NCBI RefSeq assembly: GCF_002980495.1
Contig: NZ_PVBR01000006.1
Coordinates: 124,001 to 188,000 of the forward strand
Origin: Phyllobacterium phragmitis
GTDB taxonomy: Bacteria > Pseudomonadota > Alphaproteobacteria > Rhizobiales > Rhizobiaceae
Direction: 5' to 3'
DNA length: 64,000 bases
Shown piece after piece: positions 9,660 through 19,800 of this stretch. How positions within the stretch are numbered: the stretch's first letter is position 1; each line of letters starts with the position of its first letter. A model generated the notes under the pieces. That model was given only the letters and a program-made list of their open reading frames with translations. It did not search any database and was not told where the DNA came from. The translations under genes and the position numbers were made by a program.

Positions 9660-10256
9660 ATGCTGACATTATATGGAAGGCGGGACTCCTCGAACACCGC
9701 CAAGGTCTTGTGGTTGCTGGACGAACTGACGCTGCCATTCGACTTCGTTTTGACGGGCGGCAAGTTCGGCGGCAACGACGACCAGGATTTTCTGCAGATG
9801 AACCCGTTCGGCAAGGTTCCCGTCCTTCGCCACGGCGATGTGATCGTCTGGGAATCCAACGCCGTTCTTCGTTATCTAGCCAGCCTTCAGGATAGCAGTT
9901 CTCTCTGGCCGCAGGAGGTAGGAGAAAAGGCGGAAATCGATCGCTGGATGGACTGGTCGTCGATCTCATTGACGCCGCCGCTGACGCGTCTGCGAAAGGC
10001 CATGAAAGCTGGTACTGCCGACGATGCGGCCAGACAATCAGCCATGGCTCCCTTTGCTCAGGTCAACGCCTGGCTTGGTAACAACAGGTATCTCGCTGGC
10101 GAGCACCTGACATTGGCAGACATGACCTTCGCTCCCTCTGCATATCGATATTGCTTGTTGCAAGACAAGGCCTCGTTACCCAATCTTGAAACTTACGTTG
10201 AGCGCCTGAACGAAAACGCAGCGTACCGCCGTCATATCTCGCGGGCATTAACTTGA
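9660..10256 (+). CDS. glutathione S-transferase family protein
   Basis: This 198-residue protein has an N-terminal thioredoxin fold (LYGRRDSSNTAKVLWLLDEL, with Ser as likely catalytic residue) and the GSH-binding NPFGKVPVL and WESNAVLRYL segments. An all-helical C-terminal domain carries the N-capping ADMTFAPS motif. I chose ATG 9660 with GGAGG nearby; a GTG one codon upstream is possible. As the last gene after the three MmgE/PrpD enzymes, it may do a glutathione-dependent isomerisation or ring/epoxide opening in the same pathway, which is inference. Confidence 0.9.
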   Translation: MLTLYGRRDSSNTAKVLWLLDELTLPFDFVLTGGKFGGNDDQDFLQMNPFGKVPVLRHGDVIVWESNAVLRYLASLQDSSSLWPQEVGEKAEIDRWMDWSSISLTPPLTRLRKAMKAGTADDAARQSAMAPFAQVNAWLGNNRYLAGEHLTLADMTFAPSAYRYCLLQDKASLPNLETYVERLNENAAYRRHISRALT

Positions 10257-10350
10257 TGGAATTTACCTCATTCTGAGAATCATCAGGAATTAAGAGTTGT
10301 AGTGCGGCGACATGAACCAAAGTGGCTGCTGCTCCAATAGTCATCCATAT

Positions 10351-10381
10351 GGAAAGGGGCAGCCAATCCGCCGCCCCTTCC
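10351..10381. terminator. bidirectional hairpin between convergent genes
   Basis: The gap between the converging transferase and ABC permease genes holds the inverted repeat AAGGGGC (10354-10360) / GCCCCTT (10373-10379) with a 12-nt loop. On the minus strand it is followed by TTT, on the plus strand by only a short pyrimidine run, so it suits the minus-strand operon better. Confidence 0.5.
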
Positions 10382-10400
10382 TTGACTGTAAATCGCGTTC

Positions 10401-11177
10401 CTATGCAGGGCGTTCTTCGCCCGCATTTGGTCGCCAGGTGATCAATTTCTTCTCAACGAAATCAAGTATGAGATCGATGACAAGAACGAAGATTGCCAGG
10501 ATGATGATGCCAGCAAACACGCCGACGGCATCGAAGTTACCTTCAGAGCGAGCAATCAAGTAGCCGAGGCCCGCCGACGCACCCAGATATTCACCGATGA
10601 TTGCGCCGACCACTGCAAAGCCGACAGAGGTGCGGAGCGAAGACAAGATCCAGCTTGCGGCAGCAGGGAAGTACACGTGTCGCAGAAGGTGGGCTCGTTT
10701 CGCGCCGAGGATGCGAGCGTTCGATAAAACGACCGGGTTCACTTCTTTGACGCCCTGCATCGCATTGAAGAAGGTAACGAAGAACACGAGCGTGACTGCA
10801 AGTGCAACTTTAGACCAGAGGCCCAATCCCAGCCACAGAACGAAGATCGGAGCCAGGACAACGCGTGGAATTGCATTGACAGCCTTGATGAAGGGATCGA
10901 GAACGCGTGCGACGAATGGGCTTAGTCCAAGCCATACGCCGGCCGCTACACCGAGGCCTGTACCAATCAGATAACCCAGGACTGTTTCGCTCAGTGTGAT
11001 TCCGACATGCTTGTAGAAACCCGCGTCCGCAATCCACGTGACAACCTGTTTGACGATGTCGAATGGGGCGGGGAAGAAAAAGCGGTCGATTACCCCGGTG
11101 GAAACGCCCAGCTGCCAGCCACCCAGAATGACAACCAGAAGCGCAACCTGGATGAGGCGAATGTTAATGGCGTGCAT
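10401..11177 (-). CDS. ABC transporter permease, nitrate/sulfonate/taurine type
   Basis: This 258-residue SsuC/TauC-like permease has about six transmembrane helices. The cytoplasmic loop NARILGAKRAHLLRHVYFPAA matches the EAA segment. The start overlaps the end of the ATPase gene by 14 nt, so it is the last gene of a minus-strand operon with PrpF-like, binding-protein and ATPase genes. These importers carry small anions or heteroaromatic precursors. Here the partner PrpF-family isomerase points to a tricarboxylate- or oxalomesaconate-like compound, which is inference. Confidence 0.92.
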   Translation of the reverse strand: MHAINIRLIQVALLVVILGGWQLGVSTGVIDRFFFPAPFDIVKQVVTWIADAGFYKHVGITLSETVLGYLIGTGLGVAAGVWLGLSPFVARVLDPFIKAVNAIPRVVLAPIFVLWLGLGLWSKVALAVTLVFFVTFFNAMQGVKEVNPVVLSNARILGAKRAHLLRHVYFPAAASWILSSLRTSVGFAVVGAIIGEYLGASAGLGYLIARSEGNFDAVGVFAGIIILAIFVLVIDLILDFVEKKLITWRPNAGEERPA

Positions 11178-11985
11178 AGCTTTTCTCCACTTCGCCGCGC
11201 AGGGATGCCCAAATGTCGCGGTATAGAGTTATGAATTTTGGATCGAGTTTGATTTCCGCGACGTTGCGCGGACGCTCGAGATCGACAGGGAAGCTTTCGA
11301 TAACGCGGCTTTTCGGACCTGCGGCCAGGACGACAACCCGGTCACCCAATGCGATGGCCTCTTCGAGGTCGTGCGTGATCATCACGACTGCCCTGCGGTC
11401 TTCCTGCCAAAGCCTCAAAAGCTCGTTCTGCATGAGGTGTCTGGTGTGGATGTCAAGCGCTGAAAAGGGCTCATCCATCAAGATGACCTTTGGCTCAGTG
11501 ATGAGAGCCTGAGCCATCTGCACACGTTTGCGCTGACCACCGGAGAGTTGGTGGGGAAAGCGTGCTTCGAAACCTTTCAGGCCAACTTTCTCCAGCCATG
11601 CCAGCACCTTGACGCGCCGCTCTGCTTCCGGCATTCCCCTGAACATGAGGCCTAGCTCGACGTTTTGATATGCCGTCTTCCAGGGAAGGAGAGCGTCCTG
11701 CTGGAACAGGTAGCCGATGTTGTTTTGAACGCCGTTGACAGCAGCGCCGTCGATAGAGACTGCACCTTTCGCTGGCTTCAACAAGCCTGCGATTGCGTTG
11801 AGGATAGTCGATTTACCGCAACCCGTCGGTCCGACGATGGAGAGGAACTCCCCATCGCCGACTTTAAGATTCACGTCCTGAACAGCGACGAACGTACCAA
11901 ACGCCATCGTGACGTCATCAATTGCCACCATCGATTTGGCTTGAACCTCTACCACTGGCTTTAACTTTCTGATTGTCGAAGACAT
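11164..11985 (-). CDS. ABC transporter ATP-binding protein, nitrate/sulfonate/taurine type
   Basis: This 273-residue SsuB/TauB-like ATPase has Walker A GPTGCGKST, Q-loop YLFQQDALLPWKT, signature LSGGQRKRV, Walker B ILMDEPFSALD and H-switch ITHDLEEA. The start at 11985 has GAGG 7 nt upstream. The gene sits between the binding protein (10 nt gap) and the permease (14-nt overlap). The Q-loop sequence is typical of the aliphatic-sulfonate/nitrate branch. Confidence 0.93.
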   Translation of the reverse strand: MSSTIRKLKPVVEVQAKSMVAIDDVTMAFGTFVAVQDVNLKVGDGEFLSIVGPTGCGKSTILNAIAGLLKPAKGAVSIDGAAVNGVQNNIGYLFQQDALLPWKTAYQNVELGLMFRGMPEAERRVKVLAWLEKVGLKGFEARFPHQLSGGQRKRVQMAQALITEPKVILMDEPFSALDIHTRHLMQNELLRLWQEDRRAVVMITHDLEEAIALGDRVVVLAAGPKSRVIESFPVDLERPRNVAEIKLDPKFITLYRDIWASLRGEVEKSYARH

Positions 11986-11995
11986 TGAGAGGTCC

Positions 11996-12997
11996 TCAGT
12001 TCGCAGGTTTCGAAGCCGTGGCCTCGACGAACTTGTTGGTGTAGGTGCTGTTGAGATCGATAGTGGCCTTGGCGACCGCCTCGTTGAAGCTTTTCAAAAC
12101 CGTCAACGGTGTTTCCAGATCACCTGGTACGAACTTGCCATTTTCCGAGAAGATCGCCTTCGCAGCTTCCACAGCCTTTATGTAGGTTTGCTTGTCGCCA
12201 GACACGAAGTCGTCTGGAAGCTTTTCGACGATTTCTTCGGCAGAATGCGCCTTCATCCAGTGCAACGCCTTTACGGTCGCATTGGTAACCTTTTGAATTA
12301 CTTCTGGGTGCGTATCTATGTATTCCTGGGTGGCATACAGGACGGACGTCGGATAGATGCCGCCGTAGACGTCCTTCGCCCCCTGGTCGCTACGAGCGTC
12401 GATCAGGATCTTGCCCAACCCTCGCTCAATGACAATCGTGGCCGCCGGGTCATAGTTTACCAGCAGGTCGATCTTTCCCTGCTGCAGCGCAGCAACGGCT
12501 GCCGCGCCAGAACCGACGCCAATGATGGAAATATCGTCTTCACTCAGATTGTGTTGCCTGAGGTAGTAGCGAATGAAGAAGTCGGATGATGAACCGGGCG
12601 ACGTGATGCCGACTTTTTTGCCCTTGATCGTCTCAGGTTTTGCAGGGTCGAAATCGGTATCGTTCGTGCCAGCGAGAACCAGTCCGGAGTTTCGCGCCAG
12701 CATCACGAAGCCGACAACGTGCTTGTTCTGGGCTTGCATCTGGATCGTGTGGTCGTAGAAGCCGACAGCGACATCCGTTGACCCGGCAATAAGTGCCTGT
12801 AGAACCTTGGAACCACCTTGGGCAAAGTTTTCGGTTGTGACGTCCAGCCCTTCGTCCTTGTAGTAGCCAAGGCTGGCGGCCACCGGAAAGGGCAGGTTGT
12901 TGAGATTATACGATCCAACACTCATTCTTACGGATTCAGCATTTGCCGATGCTGCGAACGCACAAAGCGCCGCGGTTGCTAGCAGGTATTTACGCAT
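11996..12997 (-). CDS. ABC transporter substrate-binding protein (NMT1/TauA-like)
   Basis: This 333-residue protein has a clear signal peptide (MRKYLLATAALCAFAASANA-ES). The mature NMT1/THI5-like fold shows FPVAASLGYYKDEGLDV, a segment found in sulfonate, nitrate and thiamine-precursor receptors. A strong GGAGG precedes the ATG. A TTGTATACGG element at 13014-13023 lies just upstream of that site. The operon supplies its ATPase and permease. The ligand is unknown. Confidence 0.92.
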   Translation of the reverse strand: MRKYLLATAALCAFAASANAESVRMSVGSYNLNNLPFPVAASLGYYKDEGLDVTTENFAQGGSKVLQALIAGSTDVAVGFYDHTIQMQAQNKHVVGFVMLARNSGLVLAGTNDTDFDPAKPETIKGKKVGITSPGSSSDFFIRYYLRQHNLSEDDISIIGVGSGAAAVAALQQGKIDLLVNYDPAATIVIERGLGKILIDARSDQGAKDVYGGIYPTSVLYATQEYIDTHPEVIQKVTNATVKALHWMKAHSAEEIVEKLPDDFVSGDKQTYIKAVEAAKAIFSENGKFVPGDLETPLTVLKSFNEAVAKATIDLNSTYTNKFVEATASKPAN

Positions 12998-13046
12998 AGG
13001 GGGCTCCTCCCGGTTGTATACGGTCGTTCTGTTACTTTATTGTCTT

Positions 13047-14129
13047 TTAAGCTGCGGTTTCGATTGCCGCAGCAGGCTTAGCAAAAGCGTATCCTTCGAA
13101 AAGTCGGCGTGCCGTCCTGACAAGACCAGCCGTTATTGCTCCATTTCTCATCTCGAGTTGAACATCGAGACGTCCTGCCGGATGCTCGATCTGTATCTGG
13201 GCAGGTACAGCGGGTTGGCCAGCCTGCTCAAACGCCACAGTTCCCTCTGTAACCGCCGCCGTGGCGATGCCGACAGCTCCGGTTGTCGCCAGTGCGGGAT
13301 GGCACTCATTGGGCATGAAATATCGCACAGACAGAGTTCCGCCCTTGCGCGCTGGCGAAATGAGAACAGGTTTGGGAATAACCATATCGGTTACGTCACC
13401 CATTCCCATAAGGACGCCAGCTTTGACGCGGACCTGGGTAAGTCGCTCGATCAACTCGCGATTTTTCGACAGAACTTGCGGCTCTTCATATCCAGTAAGG
13501 CCTAGATCGGTCGAACGCATCAGCACTATCGGCATCGCACAGTCGATTGCGGTTACGTCGATGCCGTCTATAACGTCCACAGGCTTGCCCGTGGGCAACA
13601 GCTTACCGGTTTTGGCCCCCGCCGCATCCATGAAAGTCAAAGCTATCGGCGCTGCCAGCCCAGGTACCCCGTCAATCGAGGCGTCGCCGAGGTAAATGAC
13701 TTCATTGCCATGAGTTGGAACCTTGGCTTCAATCAGCTTGCCGGTATTCACGTTGTGAATACGAACGAGCGTATCGTTTCCCTGACCCCGAACAAGGCCC
13801 GCCTCGATTGCAAACGGACCAACGGCCGCCAACATGTTCCCGCAGTTGGGCGAATAGTCGACGTACTGGCGGTCCGTGCGAACCTGAGCGAAAAGGTAAT
13901 CGATATCCGCACCCTTCACGTTGGACGGCCCGATGATCGCGACCTTGGACGTAACGGGATTTCCGCCGCCGATGCCATCGATCTGGAGCGGGTGGCCCGA
14001 TCCCATTATAGACAAAAGTGCCGCGTCCTTGTCAGCCTGATCATGTGGAAGGTCCGACGCGAGAAAAAAAGGCCCCCGTGAGGTTCCGCCCCTCATCAGC
14101 ACACAAGGTATCTTTTGAAGATCATTCAT
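13047..14129 (-). CDS. PrpF/GalD-family isomerase (4-oxalomesaconate tautomerase-like)
   Basis: This 360-residue protein is of the PrpF superfamily (diaminopimelate-epimerase-like double barrel). It opens IPCVLMRGGTSRGPFFLASDLP, with IDGIGGGNPVTSKVAII, SPNCGNMLAAVGPFAIE and a C-terminal FMPNECHPALATTGAV. The cysteines in SPNCGN and the serine/threonine around MRGGTSRG are the usual catalytic region. Members shift double bonds in 2-methylaconitate, aconitate or oxalomesaconate. It is the first gene of the minus-strand transporter operon and diverges from a LysR regulator. Confidence 0.88.
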   Translation of the reverse strand: MNDLQKIPCVLMRGGTSRGPFFLASDLPHDQADKDAALLSIMGSGHPLQIDGIGGGNPVTSKVAIIGPSNVKGADIDYLFAQVRTDRQYVDYSPNCGNMLAAVGPFAIEAGLVRGQGNDTLVRIHNVNTGKLIEAKVPTHGNEVIYLGDASIDGVPGLAAPIALTFMDAAGAKTGKLLPTGKPVDVIDGIDVTAIDCAMPIVLMRSTDLGLTGYEEPQVLSKNRELIERLTQVRVKAGVLMGMGDVTDMVIPKPVLISPARKGGTLSVRYFMPNECHPALATTGAVGIATAAVTEGTVAFEQAGQPAVPAQIQIEHPAGRLDVQLEMRNGAITAGLVRTARRLFEGYAFAKPAAAIETAA

Positions 14130-14233
14130 GGTCGCCTCAATCTTGCACTTGGTGGATCAATCCATCGATTTGTTGCAATATGAGGAAGGTTAGGTTATTT
14201 GTTAAATGCAATTTTTTGGAGGTCTATTGCGAT

Positions 14234-15130
14234 ATGAGCATCAATTGTGAAATCTTGGATCTTCGCGCTTTTCAAGCAGTGGTTGAACTGGAGAGCTTCC
14301 ACAGGGCTGCTGATGCTCTTCATATTTCGCAGCCTGCGTTGACCCGGCGCATCCAAAAACTCGAGCAATCTATCGGGGCACCGTTGCTTGAGCGCACGAC
14401 ACGTCACGTTGCGCCGACTGCTATGGGTCAGGAAGTGATGCCGCTCGTCAGGCGCATGCTTGAGGAGTTCGATGGCTCCTTGTTCGCTATGAAAGATGGC
14501 ACGCAACGACGCGGGCTCATCACCATGGCCTGTGTCCCTACAGCAGCATTTTACTTTCTCCCGATCGTCATCAGGACGTTTAGCGACCAATATCCTCACA
14601 TTCGTCTTCGAATTCGCGACCTTACGGCTAACGAAGGCCTTCAAGCAGTGGCGCGGGGCGAGGTGGAGTTTGGAATCAATCTCATGGGCAATTCCGATCC
14701 CGACCTTTCGTTTGAGCCGCTCATCGACGATCCGTTTGTTCTTGCAATGAGAAAAGATCACCCTCTGGCAGAGTTTGAAAAGATCCAGTGGAACCAACTT
14801 GAAGCTTATCCGCTGGTGGTTGTGGACCGCTCTAGCGGAAACAGAACACTTCTCGACGGTGCGCTCGCGAGGCACAATCTAAAGCTGAACTGGTCCTACG
14901 AAGTGACACACCTTAATACATCACTTGGGCTTGTCGAAGCAGGCTTGGGTATCTCCGTTTTACCACGTCTTGCAACACCGCAAGAGGATCATCCCTTTTT
15001 GGTGTCACGACCAATCGTCGAGCCTGTCGTATCGAGAACGATAGGCATCGTGCAAAGAAGAAGTAGCACCTTGTCGCCAGCTGCCGAGAAATTTGTGGGG
15101 ATGCTGTTGAAGACTTGGAAAACACCATAG
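14234..15130 (+). CDS. LysR-family transcriptional regulator
   Basis: This 298-residue regulator has an N-terminal winged helix (ILDLRAFQAVVELESF, recognition helix SQPALTRRIQKLEQS) and a C-terminal periplasmic-binding-like effector domain. ATG 14234 with GGAGG at 14218-14222 matches the family's usual N-terminus; longer in-frame extensions run into the neighbour. The 104-nt gap to the divergent PrpF-like gene is the likely control region. By the usual LysR logic it should activate the PrpF/ABC operon when the substrate or product is present. Confidence 0.92.
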   Translation: MSINCEILDLRAFQAVVELESFHRAADALHISQPALTRRIQKLEQSIGAPLLERTTRHVAPTAMGQEVMPLVRRMLEEFDGSLFAMKDGTQRRGLITMACVPTAAFYFLPIVIRTFSDQYPHIRLRIRDLTANEGLQAVARGEVEFGINLMGNSDPDLSFEPLIDDPFVLAMRKDHPLAEFEKIQWNQLEAYPLVVVDRSSGNRTLLDGALARHNLKLNWSYEVTHLNTSLGLVEAGLGISVLPRLATPQEDHPFLVSRPIVEPVVSRTIGIVQRRSSTLSPAAEKFVGMLLKTWKTP

Positions 15131-15217
15131 TTTCAATAGAATGGGCAAGGCGGCGGCGCTTTGCAACTCTATGCGCAGGGCGTACCGAACCCGCAAAACG
15201 GTTTCAGCTGACTCCGT

Positions 15218-15415
15218 TCACGGTGCTCTCGCGGACCCCGCTTTTCCTGTTGCGAGGCCGATTTCTCCATACTCATTGATGATGACGGCCGTGCGCGCCA
15301 AATCGGGATGGCGCAGGAGATGGTTGAGCACGGTCGCTTTGCCGCTGCCGAGGAACCCCGTCAGAAGTGAGATGGGAGTGGGTGCGCAGAAGTGTTCAGT
15401 TCCAACAGATAACAT
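15218..15415 (-). pseudogene. CobW/P47K GTPase N-terminal fragment
   Basis: A 65-residue minus-strand reading frame begins like CobW-family metal chaperone GTPases, with ISLLTGFLGSGKATVLNHLL followed by AVIINEYGEIGL. It then diverges and stops, whereas intact members have 300 residues or more. The P-loop threonine is Ala (GSGKAT). It lacks the CxCC motif and the C-terminal domain. This is a decayed remnant, probably left by a rearrangement at the edge of the efflux operon. The 190 nt between it and the efflux operon hold no gene I recognise. Confidence 0.7.
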
Positions 15416-15690
15416 CCTTGATTCCTAGCGTATTGTTGCGGATCGGTGCCTGCTGCTGCCTCTAAAAGGCAGCTGGCGCAGGTGCCTGCAACTCGATGAC
15501 GCGCTATCCGATACGAAAACCGAGAGTGATCGCATCCTTTTCGAACGGTCTCTCGGCCTTAGCGTTCTCAACCTCGGGCGCACCAACGACTTATTATCGG
15601 CTTTGATTGCGGTCGCCGAAACCGTCGACGTCTCCACCAAATCTCCACCATTTCTCGACGTGGTATCGAAGGGCGCACGTCAGTGAGCGG

Positions 15691-16878
15691 ATGAAAACCT
15701 CAACCCGGAAACGTCCCATGTCGCATCGCATTTTGATCATCGCCGTTTTAGTTTGCGTATCTATCCTCTCAGTGTTGTTGATTTTTCGGGGCGGTGCGGT
15801 TTCGGGGTCAGAAGGCGCTTCCTCAGATGCGCAAGGTCCCACGCAGGTCACCACCGCCACGCTTGCACCGGAACGCGTCGTTTTAATCGATGAGCTTCCC
15901 GGACGCGTGGCCGCCTATCGAAGAGTCGAGATGCGGCCCCAGGTCGGCGGTATAATCAAGAAGCGGTTTGCGGAAGGTGGGACCCAGGTTGAGGCCGGGG
16001 AAATCCTGTTTGAAATCGATCCGGCCTTGCTCTTAGCCGATCTCGAAACTGCGCGGGCAGGGTTGACCCGAGCCGAAGGGGCGGTGGAGCACGCGCGACG
16101 AGGGTTGGAACGTGCCGAAGCACTCGTTGCAAGCAACGCGACGAGCCGCAAGAATTACGAAGACGCGCGCAATGAACTGGCCACGGCGCAGGCTAACCTC
16201 GCCGAGGCCAGGGCGGTTTTTCGTCGCCGCCAGCTCGATCTTGATTTTGCCACCATAAGGTCGCCGATCAAAGGCTATGTCGGGCGCGCGCTGGCCGACG
16301 AGGGCGCTCTCGCATCTACTTCGAGTCAGACAGAGCTCGCTGTGGTGCAGGAACTGGACCGTGTGTATGTGGATCTGCGCCTGCCCGCGGCGAAGCTCGA
16401 TGGACTGCAATCTGCTGCCGAGCAAGGATTAGGTCCGGTCGAGATACTCGACGCGGAGGGCAAACCACACCCCCGTCCAGGTACGCTGGTGCTGTCGGAC
16501 GTTACGGTGGATACGGGAACCGGCAACGCAACAGTCCGGATTGAGGTGGAAAACCCCGGATTGCGGCTTCTGCCCGGAATGTACGTCCGCGCGAGAATAC
16601 CACGTGGCCTCCTTCCCGATGCTTTGCTCGTTCCGGAAGATGCCGTCGTTCGCAACGGTGCCGGTGGGGCGCAGATCGTGGTCGTGGCTGGCGACGGGCG
16701 GGCCGAACGACGCGACGTGGTCCTGGGCGACGCCATAGGGAGGCGTCTTGTCGTGACGTCGGGCTTGAAGGCGGGCGAGGTAATCGTCATTCGCGGACAG
16801 GACCGCCTGCAGGACGGGATGACCGTTACCCCGGTTACCGCCTCGCAAGATGCCGCACCGGCGACCGACAAGCTTTAA
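15691..16878 (+). CDS. RND efflux periplasmic adaptor (membrane fusion protein)
   Basis: This protein of about 395 residues has an N-terminal membrane anchor (ILIIAVLVCVSILSVLLIF) and a lipoyl/barrel-sandwich half (RRVEMRPQVGGIIKKRFAEG). A coiled-coil alpha-hairpin rich in Ala/Glu/Arg spans about 120-195, followed by the matching lipoyl half and a beta-barrel. It links the RND pump to an outer-membrane channel; no TolC-like gene is nearby. Start 15691 and the in-frame ATG 15718 (directly before SHRILIIAV) are both possible, neither with a strong ribosome site. It is the first gene of a five-gene operon. Confidence 0.9.
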   Translation: MKTSTRKRPMSHRILIIAVLVCVSILSVLLIFRGGAVSGSEGASSDAQGPTQVTTATLAPERVVLIDELPGRVAAYRRVEMRPQVGGIIKKRFAEGGTQVEAGEILFEIDPALLLADLETARAGLTRAEGAVEHARRGLERAEALVASNATSRKNYEDARNELATAQANLAEARAVFRRRQLDLDFATIRSPIKGYVGRALADEGALASTSSQTELAVVQELDRVYVDLRLPAAKLDGLQSAAEQGLGPVEILDAEGKPHPRPGTLVLSDVTVDTGTGNATVRIEVENPGLRLLPGMYVRARIPRGLLPDALLVPEDAVVRNGAGGAQIVVVAGDGRAERRDVVLGDAIGRRLVVTSGLKAGEVIVIRGQDRLQDGMTVTPVTASQDAAPATDKL

Positions 16879-16891
16879 AGGTTAGATTATC

Positions 16892-19800
16892 ATGCCACAA
16901 TTCTTCATCGATCGCCCGGTCTTTGCCTGGGTGATTGCGATCTTCATAGCGTTGGCAGGACTTGTCGCCATTCCGCAGCTTCCGGTGGCGCGTTTTCCCG
17001 TAATCGCGCCGCCGAGCATCGGCATCTTCGCGACATATACCGGCGCGACGGTACAAACCGTCAATGACAGCGTGGTCACACCCATCGAGAAGGAACTCTC
17101 GAGCGTCAAGAACGTGCTCTATTACGAATCCACTGCCGACTCGACCGGTGGCGCCAACATCATGGTGACGTTCAAACCCGGAACCGACCCGGAACTGGCA
17201 CAGGTGGATGTGCAGAATCGCCTCAAGAACGCCGAACCACGTCTCCCGGAAGCGGTCCGGCGCGGTGGCGTCAGTGTCGAAGCCGCTGAATCGGGTTTTC
17301 TGATGGTCATTACGCTGAAGTCAATCAGTGGCGACACCGAGGAACTGGCTCTTGGTGACTATCTGACCCGCAACGTCAGCGAAGAATTGAAGCGCGTGCC
17401 GGGGGTGGGCCGTGTCCAGCAGTTCGGTTCCGAACGCGCCATGCGTGTCTGGGTGGATCCAGCGAAACTGGCTGCCTACAACCTCACCATGGCCGATGTG
17501 ACTGCCGCCATCACGCGCGAAAACGCTCAGGTTTCGCCCGGCAGGGTCGGCGACGAGCCAACAGTTCCGGGGACGAGGATCTCGACGCCGCTGACTGTGC
17601 ATGGACAGTTGAACACGCCGGAGGAGTTTGCCGCGATACCGTTGCGAGTGCAGGCCGATGGCTCGCGTCTTCTCCTGTCGGATGTTGCGCGGGTGGAACT
17701 CGGCGCACAGACACTTGCTTTCAGTGTCAGCAGCAATGGTAAGCCCGCGGCGGCGGCCGCGATCCAGATGACGCCCGGCGCCAACGCCGTGAGCACCGCA
17801 GCCGCGATCGAAAAGCGCCTGGCCGAGTTGCAAACCGCGATGCCGAAGGACATGGCGGTCACGATCTCCTACAACACCGCGCCATTCGTGAAGGTGTCGA
17901 TCACCAAGGTCATCCAGACGCTGGTCGAAGCCATGGTGCTGGTCTTCCTGGTGATCCTGCTGTTCTTGCAAAAGATCCGCTACACGCTGATCCCAACCAT
18001 TGTTGCGCCAATCGCGCTTCTGGGCACCTTTGCGGTGATGATGGCTGCGGGGTATTCGATCAACATGCTGACCATGTTCGGCATGGTGCTCGCCATCGGC
18101 ATCATCGTCGATGATGCCATTGTCGTCGTCGAAAATGTCGAGCGGATCATGTCCCGGCAGGGCTTGTCGCCGAGGGACGCCACCCGTCAGGCCATGCGCG
18201 AGATTTCAGGCGCCATCGTCGGTATCACACTGGTTCTGGCCGCTGTCTTCATTCCAATGGGGATGGCCGGCGGTTCCGTCGGCGCAATCTATCGCCAGTT
18301 CACCATATCAATGGCGGTTTCGATCCTGTTCTCCGCCTTCCTCGCACTGACACTGACACCCGCACTCTGCGCTACGATCCTAAGGCCTGCGAACAGTCAT
18401 GCCAAGAGTGGGTTCTTTGCGTGGTTCAACAGAAAGTTCGATGCCCTGACCGCGCGCTACACCGGTGTCGTCGGCTGGATGTTACGGCGTGGCGGGCGGA
18501 TGTTGGCCATCTATGCCTTGCTGCTGGTGGCCCTGGGCGTTGGTTATTCACGGGTAGCGACGTCGTTCGTGCCGGAAGAGGATCAAGGGAATTTCATGGC
18601 CATGTTCGAGCTGCCGGCCGGCGCCACCGCCGAACGTACGCGCGAGATCGTCGCAACATATGAAGCGCATACCGCTTCCCGTCCCGATATTGTCGAAAGC
18701 ATCGTCATTCTGGGGTTCGGCTTTTCCGGCTCTGGTCCCAATGCTGCGCAAGCATTCACCAGCCTGAAGGATTGGAGCGAGCGCAAGACGACGGTGAACG
18801 AAGAGATCGCGGCAGCCGAGGCCGCGATGGCGGATATCCCCGAAGGCACGGCGATGATCATGAAGCCCCCCGCCATCGAATCGCTGGGCACCACGTCTGG
18901 CTTCGCGTTGCGGCTGGAGGACCGAGGCAATTCCGGTCCGGCAGCGCTGAAGGTGGCCGAGAACCAGCTGATCGCGCTGGCATCTGAAAGCAAGTTGCTT
19001 ACCGGAGTGATGACGGAGGGCCTGCCCGATGGGCAGAGCATAGCGCTCAGGATCGATCGTCAGAAGGCGCTGGCGCTTGGGGTCCCCTTTTCGGCGATAA
19101 GCGACATGATTTCGACGGCGATTGGATCGAGCTACGTCAACGACTTTCCCCACAAAGGCCGGCTTCAGCAGGTTGTGGTGCAGGCCGACGCGCCCGCCCG
19201 GATGCATGTCGAAGATGTACTGCGTCTCCAGGTGCGCAACATTGACGGCGGCATGGTTCCGTTGTCCGAAGTCGTTCAGCCTGTCTGGGAAACCACGCCT
19301 CTGCAACTGTCGCGTTACAATGGATATCCAGCTGCTCGCATCTCAGGCTCGGCTGCGCCGGGGGTGTCCAGCGGCGTGGCGATGGCCGAGATGGAGCGTC
19401 TGGCTCAACAGCTGCCAAAGGGCTTCGCGCTGGAGTGGACCGGGCAATCGCTGCAGGAAAGACAATCCGCGGCACAGGCGCCGATGCTCCTGGCCGCCTC
19501 GATGCTGGTCGTATTCCTCGTGCTCGCGGCACTCTATGAAAGCTGGTCAATCCCGCTAGCGGTCATGTTGGTCGTGCCGCTGGGTGTGCTCGGCGCAGTT
19601 CTGGCGGTACTGGCGCGTGGGATGGAGAATGACGTGTTTTTCAAGGTGGGCTTGATCACCATCATCGGGCTTTCCGCCAAGAACGCCATTCTGTTGGTCG
19701 AGTACGCCCGGCACCTGCGGAATGAAGGAATGAGCCTCTACCGGGCGGTGCTGCAGGCATCCCGGTTGCGGCTTCGGCCTATCCTGATGACCTCGCTGGC

